In this document: piece by piece, positions 26,176 to 35,291 of the stretch
How positions within the stretch are numbered: position 1 is the first letter of the stretch
Layout of the letters: every line of letters starts with the position of its first letter
Origin: Verrucomicrobiaceae bacterium UBA2429
GTDB lineage: Bacteria > Verrucomicrobiota > Verrucomicrobiia > Verrucomicrobiales > Verrucomicrobiaceae
Length of the DNA stretch: 56,944 bases
Assembly (NCBI GenBank): GCA_002343505.1
Contig: DDQZ01000098.1
Coordinates: 1-56,944 of the forward strand
Direction of reading: 5' to 3'
Notes under the pieces: model-generated
Databases searched by the model: none
What the model saw: only the letters and a program-made list of their open reading frames with translations
Told to the model about the DNA's origin: nothing
Translations under genes and position numbers: made by a program

Positions 26176-27600
26176 ATGTCCCGCGCCATGCCACGCGATG
26201 CATTTCACGAAAGTGTCTCCCATTATTTCAACCGGGCGGCTTCCTACTCGAAGGTGGACGAGGGGCTCATTGACCAGGTGCGCTGCTGCAACTCGGCCTA
26301 CAGGATGCGCTTCCCGGTGAGGAAGGACGACGGCAAAATCACCGTGGTGGAGGCCTTCCGCGCCGAGCACAGCCACCACCGGCAGCCGACGAAGGGGGGC
26401 ATCCGCTTCAGTCCTCATGTGACGATGGATGAGACGATCGCCCTGGCGGCGCTGATGACCTACAAATGCGCTATCGTGGGCGTGCCCTTCGGCGGCGCGA
26501 AGGGGGCTGTGTGCATAGACCCCTCCACCTCGTCGGAGGGTTTCCGCGAGCGTGTCACGCGGCGCTACACGGCGGAGTTAATCCGCAAAAATTTCATCGG
26601 CCCTGACATTGACGTGCCTGCGCCGGACTACGGAACCGGCGAGCGGGAGATGGGCTGGATCGCCGACACCTACAAAAACATGCGCATGAACAGCGGCGAC
26701 GCCTATGCCTGTGTCACGGGCAAGCCGCTGAGCATGCACGGCATTCCCGGACGCAGGCAGGCGACGGGGCTGGGCGTGTTTTACGGCATCCGCGCGTGCA
26801 TGGAAAACGCGCAGGACATGCGGGCGCTGGGACTGGCTCCGGGTGTGGCGGGCAAGCGTGTCATCGTGCAGGGGCTGGGCAATGTGGGCTACCATGCCGC
26901 GTGGTATCTGCAAAAGGAGGGCGGCGCGTTGATCACAGGCATCATTGAGAGGGAGGGCGGCATTTTCAACGCGGACGGTCTCGATGTGGAGGAGGTCTTC
27001 CGCCACCGCCAGGCCGGGCGCACTCTGCTGAACTATCCCGGCGCGGAGAATGTGGAGGGCGGCATGGCGCTGCTGGAGCGCGAGTGCGAAATCCTGGTGC
27101 CAGCGGCGCTGGAGAACCAGATCACTGCGGAGAACGCTCCGCGCGTTCAGGCGAAGATCATCGCCGAGGCGGCGAATGGGCCTGTGGATTTCGAGGCGGA
27201 GAGCATCCTGCGCCAGCGCGGCGTGCTGATGCTGCCTGACATTCTGATGAACGCTGGCGGTGTCACCGTCTCCTACTTCGAGTGGTTGAAAAACCGCGCC
27301 GGGGTCAGTTTTGACCGCATGATCTCCCGCCACGAGGAGCTGGTGAAGCGCGAGCTGATCGCCGCCATCGAGGGGATGACGGGGCTGGACATGCCGGTGG
27401 AGAAGCTGCCGCGCCTGGTGCATGGCCCCAGCGAGGAGGAGCTGGTGGTCGCCGCACTGGAGCAGAGCATGGTGCGCGCTTATCAGCGTGTGTGGAAGTG
27501 CTGGAAGGAGCGCGACCTGCCGGACCTGCGCACCGCCGCCTTCCTGCTGGGCTTGGAACTGGTGGCGGAGAGCTACCGGCACCACGGCATCTTCCCCTGA
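26176..27600 (+). CDS. gdhA: Glutamate dehydrogenase (Glu/Leu/Phe/Val family)
   Basis: A 474-residue enzyme interconverting glutamate and 2-oxoglutarate plus ammonia. The substrate-binding block KGGIRFSPHVTMDE (near residue 72) with PFGGAKGAVCIDP, then DYGTGEREMGWIADTY, and the Rossmann turn GLGNVGYHAAWYL (near 240) are clear. EAANGPVD near residue 335 and DILMNAGGVTVSYFEW close the dinucleotide domain. The ATG at 26176 was chosen; 26188 is possible. NAD or NADP preference is not read. It starts 19 bp after the large inverted repeat, and an AraC regulator follows on the same strand. Confidence 0.94.
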   Translation: MSRAMPRDAFHESVSHYFNRAASYSKVDEGLIDQVRCCNSAYRMRFPVRKDDGKITVVEAFRAEHSHHRQPTKGGIRFSPHVTMDETIALAALMTYKCAIVGVPFGGAKGAVCIDPSTSSEGFRERVTRRYTAELIRKNFIGPDIDVPAPDYGTGEREMGWIADTYKNMRMNSGDAYACVTGKPLSMHGIPGRRQATGLGVFYGIRACMENAQDMRALGLAPGVAGKRVIVQGLGNVGYHAAWYLQKEGGALITGIIEREGGIFNADGLDVEEVFRHRQAGRTLLNYPGAENVEGGMALLERECEILVPAALENQITAENAPRVQAKIIAEAANGPVDFEAESILRQRGVLMLPDILMNAGGVTVSYFEWLKNRAGVSFDRMISRHEELVKRELIAAIEGMTGLDMPVEKLPRLVHGPSEEELVVAALEQSMVRAYQRVWKCWKERDLPDLRTAAFLLGLELVAESYRHHGIFP

Positions 27601-27663
27601 GAAAGCCGCGCTTGCCACTGCTGGCGGTTCCGTCAGTTTGTGCCATATCCAGCAATCCGCCGA

Positions 27664-28491
27664 ATGAGCGCCAAGACGGACATCTTCAGCCTCGTGCCGC
27701 CCGGCTCGCGCCACCGCGTGGTGGGCGAGCGCGTGACGGTGCTGCCAGGCTGCACGGTGGATGTGCTCACAGCCAGAAAAATCGACCTTCAGCAATGGGA
27801 GCTGCACCGGCTGAGCGACCCGTACTGGCGCTGCTACTGGCCGGTGGGGGCGGGCGGTGAGGTGGAGATCAATGGCAGGCGCACGGAGCTGGCACCGGGC
27901 TTTTTGTATCTGATCCCGCCGCACACGGCCTTCAGCGGGCGCAACAGCCGCCCGTTTTCAAAGTGGTATGTGCATTTCAATCTCGGCGCCGCCGGAGACC
28001 GCGCCGCTCCCGGCATCCATGTCCTGAAAGCCACCCCGGCGGCGAAAGCGGCGCTGCGCGAGCTGATGCGGCTCGACCCGGGGGAAAGCGTTTTTTCCTG
28101 GCCCGCCGTGCGCCTCGTGGCCGAGGCGGTGGCGCGGCTTCCAGCCTCGGTGTGGGCGGGGCAGCGCCTGGACCCGCGCCTGCGCGGCGCGCTGGACTTC
28201 ATGAGCGCTCATCTGGCCTTGAAGCTGACGGCGGAGCAGATCGCCAGATTCGCGGGCCTCAGCGTGCGCAATCTCAACCATCTCTTCCAGCAGGAGTTGA
28301 AGCTGCCGCCCATGCGTGTGCTGCTGGACTACCGGCTCGACCACGCCTGCGGTCTCCTCCGCCACGGGGATGCCAGCATTGACGAGATTGCCGAGCAGAG
28401 CGGCCTGGTGAACCGGCATTATCTCAGCCGGATGATGCGGCAGTACCGGGGCACATCCCCTGCGGCCTACCGCAGGGAGAACGCGGGGTGA
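27664..28491 (+). CDS. AraC-family transcriptional regulator
   Basis: A 275-residue regulator with an N-terminal cupin-type sensor domain (about residues 20-130, with PGFLYLIPPHTAFSG) and a C-terminal double helix-turn-helix (about 175-272). The second HTH is in IAEQSGLVNRHYLSRMMRQY followed by RGTSPAAYRR, the classic family ending. The ligand is unknown. It follows gdhA by 63 bp and could be cotranscribed or respond to the next gene, a glycosyltransferase 109 bp downstream. Confidence 0.9.
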   Translation: MSAKTDIFSLVPPGSRHRVVGERVTVLPGCTVDVLTARKIDLQQWELHRLSDPYWRCYWPVGAGGEVEINGRRTELAPGFLYLIPPHTAFSGRNSRPFSKWYVHFNLGAAGDRAAPGIHVLKATPAAKAALRELMRLDPGESVFSWPAVRLVAEAVARLPASVWAGQRLDPRLRGALDFMSAHLALKLTAEQIARFAGLSVRNLNHLFQQELKLPPMRVLLDYRLDHACGLLRHGDASIDEIAEQSGLVNRHYLSRMMRQYRGTSPAAYRRENAG

Positions 28492-28600
28492 GAGCTCACG
28501 GCGCCGTCCGGGCAGGCGTCACATACGTTCCTTTTCCGGCGGAGCTTGCCCTCTGGAAATGGCTGCGCTAACGATCCTGTTCCCCCACCCGCCAACCTTC

Positions 28601-29926
28601 ATGCGCATTCTTCATCTCACCCCGGGCACCGGCACTTTTCACTGCGGAAGCTGCCTGCGGGACACCGCCCTGATCAAAGGCCTGCGCGTGCGCGGCCACG
28701 ATGCGATGATGGCTCCGCTCTACCTGCCCCTGGTCAATGACCGCGAGGCGGCGAGCCCGGAGCTGCCTGTGCGGGTTGGCGGCATCTCGCTCTACCTCCA
28801 GCAGAAGCTGCCCTGGACGCGGCATCTGCCGCGCGCCTTCCACCGCTGGCTCAACAAGCCCGAGCGGCTGCGCTCCGCCGCGCGCCTCATGGGCATGACG
28901 CGCGCGAAAGACCTCGGCGAAATGGCGCTGGGGGCGCTCGTCGGCGAGAAGGGGCCGCAATGGCCCGAATGGCGCCGTCTTTTGGACTGGATCAAAACGG
29001 AGGCGAAGCCGGATGTGATCTCGCTGTCCAACAGCCTGCTCATCGGCCTGTGCCCGGCCATTGAAAGGGACCTCGGCATTCCTGTCGTGGTTTCGCTTCA
29101 GGGGGAGGACTCCTTTCTCGACACACTGATTGCCCCCTACCGGGGGCAGGCATGGGAAGCCATGCGCGTGAACGCGCGGCATGTGACTCGTTTCATCGCC
29201 CCCAGCAAATACTACGCCGGTGTCATGAGCGCTCGGCTGGATGCTCCGGCGGAGAAAATGGCGGTGGTTTACAACGGCATTGACGCGAACTCCTTCGGCA
29301 CGGCGGACCCTGATCCGAACTGGCCTGTGGTGGGCTACTTCGCGCGCATGATTCACGGCAAGGGGCTCACCACCCTGGTGGACGCCTTCATCGAGCTGTC
29401 AAAACGCAACCGCGTGCCCCGGCTCAAGCTCAAGATCGGCGGCGCGAAGACTCCCGCCGATGAGAAGTATGTTGCCGGCCTGGAGCGGAAGCTGGCCGAG
29501 GCGGGCTGCGAGCAAAAGGTGGAGTGGCATCCGAATCTGAGCTTCGCGGACAAGCTGAAATTTTTCCGCAATCTCACGGTGCTTTCCGTGCCGGCCACTT
29601 ACGGGGAGGCGTTCGGCCTGTATCTGCTGGAGGCGATGGCGAGCGGTGTGCCGGTGGTGCAGCCGGATCATGGCGCCTTCCCCGAGATCATCGGCATGAC
29701 GGGTTGCGGCGTGCTGTGCAGGCCGGACGATCCGTCCGCGCTGGCCGACGCTCTGGAGAATCTGCTGCTCGACGATCATGCGCGAGAGCAGATGACAAAC
29801 CGCGGAATTCAAGGTGTGCGCAGCGAGTTCAGCGTGGCCCGGATGGCCGAGCGTTTTGAAGAGGTGCTCATGGCGGCGCGGGAACGGACTGTCCCGGCAG
29901 GAGTTCATGAGCATTCCGGGGCCTGA
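28601..29926 (+). CDS. GT4-type glycosyltransferase
   Basis: A 441-residue cytoplasmic glycosyltransferase with two Rossmann-like domains (GT-B). The start MRILHLTPGTGTFHCGSCLR is preferred over the longer frame from 28559. The donor-binding part has EAFGLYLLEAMASGVPVV, the E(x)7E pattern of GT4 retaining enzymes, near residue 340, and the acceptor-side loop carries GKGLTTLVDAF. The sugar and acceptor are not known. It stands alone, not with the surface-glycan cluster at 49453-56891. A short stem (29916-29933) spans the stop. Confidence 0.88.
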   Translation: MRILHLTPGTGTFHCGSCLRDTALIKGLRVRGHDAMMAPLYLPLVNDREAASPELPVRVGGISLYLQQKLPWTRHLPRAFHRWLNKPERLRSAARLMGMTRAKDLGEMALGALVGEKGPQWPEWRRLLDWIKTEAKPDVISLSNSLLIGLCPAIERDLGIPVVVSLQGEDSFLDTLIAPYRGQAWEAMRVNARHVTRFIAPSKYYAGVMSARLDAPAEKMAVVYNGIDANSFGTADPDPNWPVVGYFARMIHGKGLTTLVDAFIELSKRNRVPRLKLKIGGAKTPADEKYVAGLERKLAEAGCEQKVEWHPNLSFADKLKFFRNLTVLSVPATYGEAFGLYLLEAMASGVPVVQPDHGAFPEIIGMTGCGVLCRPDDPSALADALENLLLDDHAREQMTNRGIQGVRSEFSVARMAERFEEVLMAARERTVPAGVHEHSGA

Positions 29927-29933
29927 ACCCCGG
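29916..29933. terminator. Short hairpin across the glycosyltransferase stop
   Basis: CCGGGG and CCCCGG pair around a CCTGAA loop that contains the stop codon. It lies between convergent genes but has only a 6-bp stem and a weak T-run (CTTTG), so it is a low-confidence terminator. Confidence 0.3.
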
Positions 29934-29941
29934 CGCTTTGA

Positions 29942-31168
29942 TCACTTCTTCTTCAAGATCACGTCGCCGAGGCTGAACATGGGGCCGTAGATGGCGTAGA
30001 TGAGGAAGCCAACGAGGACGCCGAGGATGAGCATGGTGAGGGGTTCGATGAGTTTGTCGAGGGAGGCGGCCATGTTTTCCAGCTCCTCCTCATAGTCGTC
30101 GGCGATCTCTGCAAGCATCTCGGTGCCGGAGCCGGTCTCGGACGCCAGCTCAATGAGGCCGCAGAGGTTGCGCCCGTCGGAGCCGAGCCAGTGCGACTCC
30201 ATGAGGAAGGCCTCGTGCAGGGTGCGGCCGACGACAATGTGGTCGCGCAGGCGCAGAAAGAACTCCTTGTAATGGTAGTGCCAGGTGGCGCTGGCGGTGA
30301 TCTCAAGGGCGCTGGTCAGGCGCACGTTGGACTCCGTGAGCATGGACATGGTGCGGAAGCCGGCGGCGGCGGCGGATTTGCGGATGAGCGGGCCGACGAC
30401 GGGGATGCGCAGTGACAAATCCTGGGTCCAGCGCTGGGCCATGAGCCTGCCGAAGTTGGCAAAAAAGAAGTACAGTGCCAGCACGGGCACGCCGACCATG
30501 TAGGGCTTGTGGATGAAGAGGTTGGAGAGCCAGATGAGCACCTTGGTCGGAGTCGGCAGCTCGGTGCCGAAGCTGGTGAAGAGCTTCGACATGGCGGGCA
30601 CGAGGGTGAAGCTCATCACAATGACGACGGCGACGCCGAGCACGATGACCACTCCAGGATAGATGAGAGCGCCCTTGAGCTTTTTGAGGGTTTTGGAGGA
30701 CTTCTTTTTGGAGAAGCCGATGCGGCGGCAGACTTTGGCGAGCTGGCCGGCCTCCTCGCCGGCGATGATGAGGGAGAGGATGTCCTCGGAGAAAAGGTCC
30801 GGGAACTTGCGCATGGCGTCGCTGAACTTCTCGCCCATGGAAATGCTGTGGATGACCTCGGCGATCATGCCCTTGTAGCGGGCGGAGCGGACGCGGTTGA
30901 CCTGGAGTTTGAGGCTTTTGGCCATGCTGATGTTCCGCTCCAGGCAGCGTCCGAGGCCGGAGAAAAACGCGCCGCAGTCCTCGACTCCGCCTTTGGGCGA
31001 GGTGAAGCGCTGAATCTTCTCATCGGCGCCGGTCACGTCCTCGATGGAGGCGGTCTCATTGGGCGCGACACCGCAGCCGATGAGCGCCTTCTCATGCGTG
31101 TCGGTGTCAACGATCGTCAGGCTTTTGTGACCGGTGTTGACGTTGGTGAGGGTGACTTTTTTGAGCAT
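29942..31168 (-). CDS. PilC/GspF-type inner membrane platform protein
   Basis: A 408-residue polytopic protein of the type II secretion F/PilC family. It has an unusual N-terminal part (~65 residues), then two GspF domains: the first includes GEKFSDAMRKFPDLFSEDIL (near residues 110-130), the second has GRTLHEAFLMESHWLG near 300. Three membrane helices (~185-205, 230-250, 375-395) follow the typical layout, and the C-terminus has LIEPLTMLILGVLVGFLIYA. It is the last gene of the ten-gene pilus operon, 14 nt after a prepilin gene, and is the likely platform on which PilM/N/O and the ATPase act. Confidence 0.88.
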   Translation of the reverse strand: MLKKVTLTNVNTGHKSLTIVDTDTHEKALIGCGVAPNETASIEDVTGADEKIQRFTSPKGGVEDCGAFFSGLGRCLERNISMAKSLKLQVNRVRSARYKGMIAEVIHSISMGEKFSDAMRKFPDLFSEDILSLIIAGEEAGQLAKVCRRIGFSKKKSSKTLKKLKGALIYPGVVIVLGVAVVIVMSFTLVPAMSKLFTSFGTELPTPTKVLIWLSNLFIHKPYMVGVPVLALYFFFANFGRLMAQRWTQDLSLRIPVVGPLIRKSAAAAGFRTMSMLTESNVRLTSALEITASATWHYHYKEFFLRLRDHIVVGRTLHEAFLMESHWLGSDGRNLCGLIELASETGSGTEMLAEIADDYEEELENMAASLDKLIEPLTMLILGVLVGFLIYAIYGPMFSLGDVILKKK

Positions 31169-31182
31169 GAGGAGAGGGGATG

Positions 31183-31662
31183 TCAGCGTGACGAGGAAGC
31201 GCGCAGGTCGGTCAGGGCCTTGGGGCGATAGACATTGAGGGTCAGACTGTTGCCCTGGATTTTAACCCTGGGATTTTGCGAGACATTGACCGAGGCGGTG
31301 ACGACGGCCGCCTGCATGGCGCCAAGGCCGGAGGGATTGACTGTGCCGGTCTCGATGATGGTCGGGACACCGGTGACGGCGTCCGAGAGCATGGGGCTGT
31401 CATTCACGGTGGGCATGACGGAGGCGACGCTGGCCTGGCCGCCGGTGCCGAAGGCGCTGAGTCCGAGCTGCCAGACGCGCGCCATGTTTTCCTGGTAGTT
31501 CCGGGTGATGGCGACGCGGTGGGCCAGCTCCTCCTGGAGCATGAGAGCTGAGGTGAGACTGATGGCGGCGCTCATGCCAATGGCGGTGACGGCCGCGGCG
31601 GCGAGCACTTCGATGAGAGTGTAGCCCGCGCGGCTGGCGCGATGATGAGGGCGGTTTTTCAT
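31183..31662 (-). CDS. Prepilin (PilV-like minor pilin)
   Basis: A 159-residue protein with a type III signal: a basic leader MKNRPHHRASRAG, then YTLIEVLAAAAVTAIGMSAA, with the cleavage Gly before Tyr and the Glu at +5 conserved. The mature part is small and beta-rich and lacks other domains. Its start overlaps the upstream PilX-like stop by 4 nt (ATGA), showing coupling. It would be processed by a prepilin peptidase, which is not encoded in the window, and would join the pilus or its tip. Confidence 0.85.
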   Translation of the reverse strand: MKNRPHHRASRAGYTLIEVLAAAAVTAIGMSAAISLTSALMLQEELAHRVAITRNYQENMARVWQLGLSAFGTGGQASVASVMPTVNDSPMLSDAVTGVPTIIETGTVNPSGLGAMQAAVVTASVNVSQNPRVKIQGNSLTLNVYRPKALTDLRASSSR

Positions 31663-33572
31663 GACGAGGGCGGGGTGGGCAGGAAGTAGTGCTCCAGCCA
31701 GAGATCGCGCGGCAGCAGGCTGGCATAAGAGGGGCCGGTGTGGGGCAGGGTGGGCGCGGCATCGTCAGCAATAAAGGTGAGACGGTCGGCGCGCGGGCCG
31801 GTGCTGGCGTAGCGTTTGAAGAACCAGTTGGTCATGACGCCGCCGATCCAGCGGACGTTGATGACGGGATTGTCGTGAAGGGCGAGCCAGACTGACTGGT
31901 GCTCGTTGATGAAAACGAGCCGCCAGCGCAAGTCGGAACCGCTGACGGGCGCGCCACGCCAGGAGAGGTCGAGCTTTTGCCCGTGCGGATGGCGGCAGCC
32001 GAGGATGAGCCGGCGGTTGTTCTCGTTTTCAAAACAGATGTTTCCCACGGGCTGGCCGGCGTCCTGGATGAGGGTGACGATGACCGGGGGCAGGGCGCCG
32101 GCGGCTTCGAAGGCGGAGGCGCCGGACTGGCCGACGAAGACGATCTGGTGGATGACATTGCGGATGCGCAGATGGCGCAGACCGGGGTGGTCGAGCCGGA
32201 CATAGAGTGTTTTGAACTGCGTGGGATAACCGGAAGGATAGCCGGGAGGAGGATGCGGCGGGCGGTCGCCGCCGAGGCCGGTGTATTCCTCCATCCACCA
32301 GGGCAGTGTTTTGTCCGAGGACTTGACATAAACATCCACCTCGTCCACTCCGGCGCGCCCGGCGGTGACTTCGCGGTTGATGATGTGATGCAGGGAGTTG
32401 GAGGGGTGGAGGTCGTTGCGCACGACATTGAGGTGCCCATCGAAGACACGGCCGGTTTCCACCGTGAGCGAGGCGCGCAGCAAGGCGAGAGCCTGCTCCG
32501 TCAAGCCAAGGGTGGTGTCAACAACACCGCCGATGGTGTCGGTGACTCCGCCGACAACGTCAGTCACACCGCCGACGGTGTCGGTGACTCCGCCGACAAC
32601 GTCAGTCACACCGCCGACCGTTCCGGTCACCACTCCCACTGTTCCGGTGACACCGCTGGTGACACCTCCTATGAGTTTGCCGCCTGTTCCGGCCAGTCTT
32701 TGTCCGCCGACAAGACTGCCGGTGGTGTTTGTGACTGTGTTTGTCACGGTGCTGGTGGTGGATGAGAGCAGATTCGGCTGGCTGGCTCCAGTGGTGCCGG
32801 GAGAGGTGGGCAGATTGGAGGGGAGCAGGGTGCCGCCGTTCAAGGCGATTCCGGAGACGGGTGTGTTATTGAAGGGATCGTGCGTTTGGATGTAGAGCGA
32901 GCGCGCGCGGAAGGGCAGGTCCACGCGGGAGGTGGTGCGCGCGAAGAGCGAGGCTGGATGGCGGATGACCGCGCGGCCCATGACCTGCCAGTAGGCGTGG
33001 TGCGCGCCGCTGGTTTTGTGGACATCAATTTCCGTGACTGCCGAGTCGGGCTTGCGATAGACGATGAACAAGTCTCCCGCGAGCACGGGCGGACGGCTTT
33101 TGAGAAAAAGATGGGAGGTGAAGTTGTCGAGTCCGGACGACAAAGCGGAAGGCCGTATCTGCGTGGCATGTGCCAGGAAGGCGGGTCCGGGGTGCAGGCC
33201 AGTGTTGTTGTAGGGAAAGACGCTGGTCATGGCGCCTGGGGCTAGCATGGATGCCAGCGCGTCCACTTCGTCCCAGCCTTTGACAGGCAGGATGCCGCCT
33301 GTGCTGGCGCCGAGAATCCCGGAGGTGAGGCTGCCCAGGTCGTGCGCGGGAAGGAAGCCGTGCTCCATGGCGCTCTGCCAGGCAAGCAGGCGGGAGTTTT
33401 CCAGGGAAAGCCGGCGCTGGACGGCGTTCTCGAGCCAGCTCACTTGCACGGCGCGGGTGCTCATGAGGGAAAGCCATGCGCTGAGAAAAAGACCACCGAC
33501 AAGCAGCAGCATGAGCGTGGCTCCCATGATGGCGCCGCGCTGGTGGATGTGGTGCTGGAAGGCTGATTTCAT
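31659..33572 (-). CDS. Large PilX-like pilus protein with heptapeptide repeats
   Basis: A 637-residue protein. The N-terminus has a basic leader, RGAIMGATLMLLLVGGLFLS (residues ~12-31) as a membrane helix and the usual amphipathic helix after it, but the Glu at +5 is missing, as in PilX- and GspK-type minor pilins. The middle (~residues 270-350) is made of Gly/Val/Thr heptads of the form GGVTDxV, encoded partly by an exact 42-bp tandem repeat. The C-terminus (~350-637) is a beta-rich globular region without a domain I recognise. It is much longer than usual PilX. It is coupled by ATGA to the next prepilin gene. A surface or tip role is likely. Confidence 0.75.
   Translation of the reverse strand: MKSAFQHHIHQRGAIMGATLMLLLVGGLFLSAWLSLMSTRAVQVSWLENAVQRRLSLENSRLLAWQSAMEHGFLPAHDLGSLTSGILGASTGGILPVKGWDEVDALASMLAPGAMTSVFPYNNTGLHPGPAFLAHATQIRPSALSSGLDNFTSHLFLKSRPPVLAGDLFIVYRKPDSAVTEIDVHKTSGAHHAYWQVMGRAVIRHPASLFARTTSRVDLPFRARSLYIQTHDPFNNTPVSGIALNGGTLLPSNLPTSPGTTGASQPNLLSSTTSTVTNTVTNTTGSLVGGQRLAGTGGKLIGGVTSGVTGTVGVVTGTVGGVTDVVGGVTDTVGGVTDVVGGVTDTIGGVVDTTLGLTEQALALLRASLTVETGRVFDGHLNVVRNDLHPSNSLHHIINREVTAGRAGVDEVDVYVKSSDKTLPWWMEEYTGLGGDRPPHPPPGYPSGYPTQFKTLYVRLDHPGLRHLRIRNVIHQIVFVGQSGASAFEAAGALPPVIVTLIQDAGQPVGNICFENENNRRLILGCRHPHGQKLDLSWRGAPVSGSDLRWRLVFINEHQSVWLALHDNPVINVRWIGGVMTNWFFKRYASTGPRADRLTFIADDAAPTLPHTGPSYASLLPRDLWLEHYFLPTPPSS
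32535..32618. repeat. Exact 42-bp tandem duplication in the PilX-like gene
   Basis: Two identical 42-bp units (32535-32576 and 32577-32618) encode two copies of a 14-residue segment built of heptads GGVTDVV and GGVTDTV. Degenerate versions continue on both sides. This kind of in-frame repeat can vary by slippage without breaking the reading frame. Confidence 0.9.
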
Positions 33573-33578
33573 GATGAG

Positions 33579-34568
33579 TCAAAGAGCGGGAAACATGGGC
33601 ACGGTGAACATGAAAGCGGTGCGCCCGGCCATGTGGTTGTAGGAGTGCTGCGGCGTGGCGGGGGCGGCGGTGTTGGTCTGCATGCCGAGGTGGCGCATGG
33701 CGGGGTCGGGCCACCAGATGAAGTAAAAAGGCCGCTCGGCGGCGGTTTTGAAGCGGTCTATGGCGGCGCCTTCGCGCACGGACAGGCGGCTGGACCGCTC
33801 GAAAGTGACAAACAAGGGTGTGAAGTCATCACTGCTCCAGTCAGCGGGAACGCGCGCAACTGGATTGGAGGGTGGAAAGAAGACCTCGTAACCGCTGGAA
33901 TAGACAAGCGGCTCGTCATCAAGCGCGGCGGGCTTGGGCGCGTAACGCTTGACGCTGGCGTGAAAACCCTGCGGCTCGGCGGCGCCGGTGAAGCGGACCA
34001 CGTCCACATCGTAGATGGAGGAGACGCTGAGGTGGCCCTCGCTTTTGCTGAAGCCGAGAATGAAGATGGTGGCATTTGGAGAGGGGGTGGTTTCCGATGT
34101 GCCGAGGGGGTTGCGATAGTCGCGGTAAAGTGAGGCGGGCACCCCCGCGGCGGCGATGACATGGGCGCGGAATTTCTGCGGCGTGTCCAACTCCTCGTGC
34201 TCCAGAGAACTCCAGGGAATGCGCGAGGGACGCCAGGCGTTGTGGCTTTCACGCGGCAGGCAGAAGACGGCGGTGGCGCTGATGACATCGTGCAGAAACT
34301 GTTCCCGCAACTCCTCGGCCAGGGCGAGCATGCCGTAATGCGGGGCCACGGGCACATTCCGGCTGGTGCCGGAAGCGCCGTAATAGTGCTGCACGCGCGC
34401 GCTGCCCAGGGGGACGGAGGCCATGCTGGACACCTTCGGCTGGGCGCGCACGAGCGCTCCGTAACTGATGACGACGGCGCCGATCAAGACTGCGGAAAGA
34501 AACATCACAAGCACCAGCTCCAGGGAGGTGAAGCCGCCGCGGAATTTGCCAGTGCGCGCGTGTTTCAT
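33579..34568 (-). CDS. Prepilin (PilW-like, 329 aa)
   Basis: A 329-residue protein with the leader MKHARTGKFRGG, then FTSLELVLVMFLSAVLIGAV: cleavage after Gly, Phe at +1, and Glu at +5, as in type IV prepilins. The large mature part (~residues 60-329) has no recognised domain and is longer than normal minor pilins. It starts by ATGA overlap with the PilP-position gene upstream and ends 6 nt before the PilX-like gene. Position and length suggest a PilW-like minor pilin. Confidence 0.8.
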   Translation of the reverse strand: MKHARTGKFRGGFTSLELVLVMFLSAVLIGAVVISYGALVRAQPKVSSMASVPLGSARVQHYYGASGTSRNVPVAPHYGMLALAEELREQFLHDVISATAVFCLPRESHNAWRPSRIPWSSLEHEELDTPQKFRAHVIAAAGVPASLYRDYRNPLGTSETTPSPNATIFILGFSKSEGHLSVSSIYDVDVVRFTGAAEPQGFHASVKRYAPKPAALDDEPLVYSSGYEVFFPPSNPVARVPADWSSDDFTPLFVTFERSSRLSVREGAAIDRFKTAAERPFYFIWWPDPAMRHLGMQTNTAAPATPQHSYNHMAGRTAFMFTVPMFPAL

Positions 34569-35281
34569 TTGGCCTCGGGATGCCTGCCAAAGAGCATCCT
34601 ATAAACGGAGCCTTCGGAGATGTTTGAGGGCGGCGGAGGTGTCACCGGCGGCTGTTCCGGCGCGGGAGCCGGCCGCGCCGCGCTGGCGGCTTTTTCCGGC
34701 GCCGGCGGCGCGGGTGGAGCATCCCTGGGCGGGGCTAGCGCGGTCATGCCGTCCTTGCGGATGGTGCCGATGCCGCCGCTTGAGCCGCGTCCCGGCGAAG
34801 GCATGCGGTAACGAACTGAGGGGCTGCCATCCATGGGGATGACAAGCATCTTTGGCGGCAGTCCCGTCGGGCGCTTGTCCACCCAGACGAGTTCGATGGC
34901 GGAGGGGGAGATATTATGCACGCGCAGGCGCACCTGCTGGTCGGGAATGACCGGTGGCACGTCGGCACCGGGTTCGAGTCTCATGCCGCCGAGCATGACG
35001 CGGAGTCCGTTCGGCCCCGAGACTCCGCCGCCGACCGGCATGGCCAGGAGCATGTCCCGCACCTGGTTTTCCTCGGTGTCGCCTTCGGAGTTGAGGCCGT
35101 TTTCAGCGACGGTTTCGAAGGGGTTGTTTTCGTCCGCCTTGACGAGTTCGGGGGTTTTTTCCTCCGGGAAAATGAGGCTGTACTTGACCCTCTCGCTGGC
35201 TTCCTCTCCGGACTCCTGCGCGCGCAGGCCAGCGGAGGAAAGCAGCAGGAGAAGGATGTGGAAATGGAGCCAGTTGTTCAT
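34565..35281 (-). CDS. Exported Pro-rich protein in the PilP position
   Basis: A 238-residue protein with a signal peptide (MNNWLHFHILLLLLSSAGLR, then AQ). The mature N-terminal part (~20-85) is acidic, a beta-like core (~95-150, VRLRVHNISPSAIELVWVDK) follows, and a Pro/Ala-rich tail covers ~180-225. It lies directly after the PilO-like gene, where PilP usually is, but I see no PilP lipobox or clear sequence match. A periplasmic link between PilN/PilO and the secretin is a reasonable guess only. The ATG at 35281 gives the signal peptide at the N-terminus. It overlaps the PilW-like gene by 4 nt. Confidence 0.6.
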   Translation of the reverse strand: MNNWLHFHILLLLLSSAGLRAQESGEEASERVKYSLIFPEEKTPELVKADENNPFETVAENGLNSEGDTEENQVRDMLLAMPVGGGVSGPNGLRVMLGGMRLEPGADVPPVIPDQQVRLRVHNISPSAIELVWVDKRPTGLPPKMLVIPMDGSPSVRYRMPSPGRGSSGGIGTIRKDGMTALAPPRDAPPAPPAPEKAASAARPAPAPEQPPVTPPPPSNISEGSVYRMLFGRHPEAK

Positions 35282-35291
35282 GGACGCGGAG

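Noticed and set aside
26578..27924. 448-residue open frame antisense to gdhA and the AraC gene
   Set aside because: Both plus-strand genes are certain by motif; the antisense product has shadow composition.
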